From: Asaia bogorensis
Lineage (GTDB): Bacteria; Pseudomonadota; Alphaproteobacteria; Acetobacterales; Acetobacteraceae
Direction: 5' to 3'
Length of the DNA stretch: 8,935 bases
NCBI GenBank assembly: GCA_945874515.1
Contig: CAMCHA010000069.1
Span: forward strand, 1-8,935
The position numbers and the translations under genes are program-made. Below the pieces are notes generated by a model. It was not told the DNA's origin. It made no database searches and saw only the letters and a program-made list of their open reading frames with translations. Shown one piece after another: positions 7,767 to 8,935 of this stretch; the stretch's first letter is position 1; each line of letters starts with the position of its first letter.

Positions 7767-8068
7767 GTGGCCTCCTTCGGTTCAAAGCCCACGTGATAGA
7801 GTTCGGTAAGCTCCAGGATCGAACAAAACTGCGTCCAATGCCGGCGAAAGAAACCTGCCCGAATGACGGTCGCTGAGGTTTCGAAGCTGTATTTTTCACC
7901 GAATGCCACCTGGGCAGGCGCGCCATGCACGATCACCTGATCACCAGGACGCAGCATAACGTCTTCAGGCACCGCATAGGCGTGAAAACTATCAAAGCTG
8001 CGTTCAATTTCGACGGTACAGGGTACGTCGAAGCGTCTTCCCCTCCGCCTTTCATTTCTTTCGTTCAT
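7763..8068 (-). CDS. Small conserved-looking protein between puhC and acsF, function unknown
   Basis: A 101-residue soluble protein with no signal peptide or membrane segment. The N-terminus is highly charged ([16 protein letters not shown]). The middle, [19 protein letters not shown] (27-45), and the end, [16 protein letters not shown] (84-99), look conserved and resemble what I remember of a small ORF in this position in other alphaproteobacterial PGCs; I cannot verify this. The start overlaps the puhC stop (ATGA) and the stop overlaps the acsF start (ATGA), so it is almost certainly translated. GAGGAAGG precedes the ATG. Its codon use resembles its neighbours. Its place suggests a role with AcsF or in complex assembly, but that is inference. 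The basic N-terminus recalls PilZ proteins, but the second PilZ motif (D/NxSxxG) is missing. Confidence 0.88.
   Translation of the reverse strand: MNERNERRRGRRFDVPCTVEIERSFDSFHAYAVPEDVMLRPGDQVIVHGAPAQVAFGEKYSFETSATVIRAGFFRRHWTQFCSILELTELYHVGFEPKEAT
7771..7777 (-). promoter_or_regulatory. acsF ribosome binding site
   Basis: A full AAGGAGG lies 4 bases before the acsF ATG, within the last codons of the upstream small ORF. It fixes the acsF start and implies strong initiation in addition to coupling through the ATGA overlap. Confidence 0.8.
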
Positions 8069-8520
8069 TTGCCTTCCTCATTTTTTTTGAAAAGAATATC
8101 GGCGAAGCTTTGCACGTTTGTCGCGCCAAAAGCCCGCAGATCCGTCCAGCGCCCGCTTACCGGGTCTTCAAGAATAATAGCTCCACCCGGCACAGCAGCC
8201 AACCGAAAAGCGCTTTCCATGCCAGGATTTTCTAGTCTTCTTTCGCGCGCGAAGCCACGCAGGGCACCGCGCACAAAGCCGCCCTCACCGGGCGAGATTT
8301 CGCCAATCATTTGGCCGGTCGAGGCATCACGGATGGAAATCCCGCCATCAAGCCGATCGCTAAATAGAACACTGCGCGCGAAGATTGCCTCATTCACAGG
8401 ACGGCGGTCCTGATTCTTTTCGCCAGCGCTCAGCACGACAAACGCAAGAACAAAGGCCATAATCGCCCCAAGGCCATAGCCCAGGTAGTCAGCGCGCGGC
8501 GCTATTGCCTTGGATGCCAT
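8065..8520 (-). CDS. puhC: PuhC, photosynthetic complex assembly protein
   Basis: PuhC (151 residues from the ATG at 8520) is a membrane-anchored factor needed for normal reaction-centre/LH1 levels. One transmembrane helix at about 12-31 (YLGYGLGAIMAFVLAFVVLS) is followed by a domain expected on the periplasmic side. Family features are ARSVLFSDRLDGGISIRDA (48-66), TGQ, and GFVRGALRGFARERR (81-95), then FRLAAVPGGAIILEDP, SGRWTDLRAFGATN (122-135). The ATG at 8520 was chosen because it lies 10 bp after the puhB stop and puts the helix near the N-terminus; the longer frame from 8625 would overlap puhB and carry an unrelated sequence. AAGG lies upstream. The stop overlaps the next start as ATGA. 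An A8 run falls in the last codons. Confidence 0.94.
   Translation of the reverse strand: MASKAIAPRADYLGYGLGAIMAFVLAFVVLSAGEKNQDRRPVNEAIFARSVLFSDRLDGGISIRDASTGQMIGEISPGEGGFVRGALRGFARERRLENPGMESAFRLAAVPGGAIILEDPVSGRWTDLRAFGATNVQSFADILFKKNEEGK
8072..8079 (-). promoter_or_regulatory. Ribosome binding site of the small ORF after puhC
   Basis: GAGGAAGG sits 3 bases before the ATG at 8068, so its GAGG core is 7 bases away. It supports real translation of the 101-codon ORF from this ATG inside the end of puhC. Confidence 0.65.
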
Positions 8521-8530
8521 TTCCGTCGCC

Positions 8531-8935
8531 TTACGCCATCGCCGTCGCGCCACTAGGCATCGCGGCTTCTGGCACTGATACGCTGCGGCTGATACCTGCC
8601 CCTGAAGTGGCGGCGACTGCATCACCCAAAATCTTAGCCACTTCCGCTACATTCGCCACACCGCGCAGCATGGGCTTTGGCCGACCAAGGCTCCAGCCAC
8701 TGCAATGCGGCCACAGAGCAATCCAGGAAATGCGATGTGACGGGAGCAGTTCCAGCACTATATCGCCACTGCTATCCTTGCGATTACGCAAATATGCCCC
8801 CGCGATAGCGACAAAGGGGATATTGATGGTAACCGGCAAGGCGACACCAACGCGCAGTACCAAGCGTTGCGACGTAATGGAATAAACACTGCTGCGCGCA
8901 ACAATCTTGGCAAGCAAGGCAAGTATGCCAATCGC
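8531..8935 (-). CDS. puhB: PuhB, photosynthetic complex assembly protein, C-terminal part (runs off the right edge)
   Basis: The frame is open from the right window edge to the TAA at 8531, giving 134 residues; the full family length is about 200-220, so the N-terminal membrane helices are outside. The visible part begins at the end of a hydrophobic segment (AIGILALLAKIVA) and continues with a bacterial PH-like domain: YSITSQRLVLRVGVALPVTI, NIPFVAIAGAYLR, GDIVLELL, HRISWIALWPHCSGW and KPMLRGV. This is the pattern of PuhB, a dimeric membrane factor for reaction-centre assembly. A TTG at 8917 is only an internal in-frame codon and not the true start. puhA (reaction-centre H subunit) would be expected upstream, beyond the edge. 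The tail (residues about 112-134) is Ala/Ser-rich and probably variable. Confidence 0.92.
   Translation of the reverse strand, partial: AIGILALLAKIVARSSVYSITSQRLVLRVGVALPVTINIPFVAIAGAYLRNRKDSSGDIVLELLPSHRISWIALWPHCSGWSLGRPKPMLRGVANVAEVAKILGDAVAATSGAGISRSVSVPEAAMPSGATAMA

Noticed and set aside
7763..8068. PilZ domain in the small ORF, from its RRGRR basic N-terminus
   Set aside because: The second conserved PilZ motif (D/NxSxxG) is absent, so the similarity is limited to charge composition.
8081..8088. A8 run (minus strand) at the end of puhC as a slippage or phase-variation site
   Set aside because: A -1 slip would reach a stop at once and change only the last few residues, so little functional effect is expected.

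Overview
This window is the interior of an alphaproteobacterial photosynthesis gene cluster (PGC). Every supportable gene lies on the minus strand, so the genes read from the right end of the window to the left. In transcription order they are: puhB (partial, entering from the right edge), puhC, a 101-codon conserved-looking ORF, acsF, puhE, hemA, bchI, bchD, bchO, and the 5' part of a DUF3422-family gene that leaves through the left edge. The DNA is GC-rich. The puhBC/acsF/puhE/hemA order and the protein sequences point to a bacteriochlorophyll-a-making purple alphaproteobacterium. The oxygen-dependent cyclase AcsF means it can make pigment in air, as aerobic anoxygenic phototrophs do. I cannot name a genus from the sequence alone.

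Right part (about 5620-8935): proteins for reaction-centre/LH1 assembly (PuhB, PuhC, PuhE) surround a small soluble protein and AcsF. PuhC, the small ORF and acsF are linked by 4-bp ATGA overlaps, and acsF has a perfect AAGGAGG ribosome binding site. Centre (about 4296-5620): a 114-bp gap, the only one of any size, precedes hemA (5-aminolevulinate synthase). The gap holds either a leader or a doubtful 38-codon ORF. Left part (1-4296): bchI, bchD and bchO follow hemA almost without spacing, and the DUF3422 gene overlaps the end of bchO by 4 bp.

Together the genes supply the pathway entry (HemA: glycine + succinyl-CoA to ALA), Mg insertion (BchI and BchD, which work with BchH encoded elsewhere), ring E formation (AcsF), and membrane assembly of the reaction centre and LH1 (PuhB, PuhC, PuhE). 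The spacing suggests one long transcript with heavy translational coupling.

No RNA genes, mobile elements, CRISPR arrays or clear terminators were seen, and no plus-strand ORF is convincing. I do not see an undescribed multi-gene system. The best leads are the small ORF between puhC and acsF, a roughly 98-residue C-terminal extension on PuhE, the DUF3422 gene coupled to bchO, and the hemA leader.
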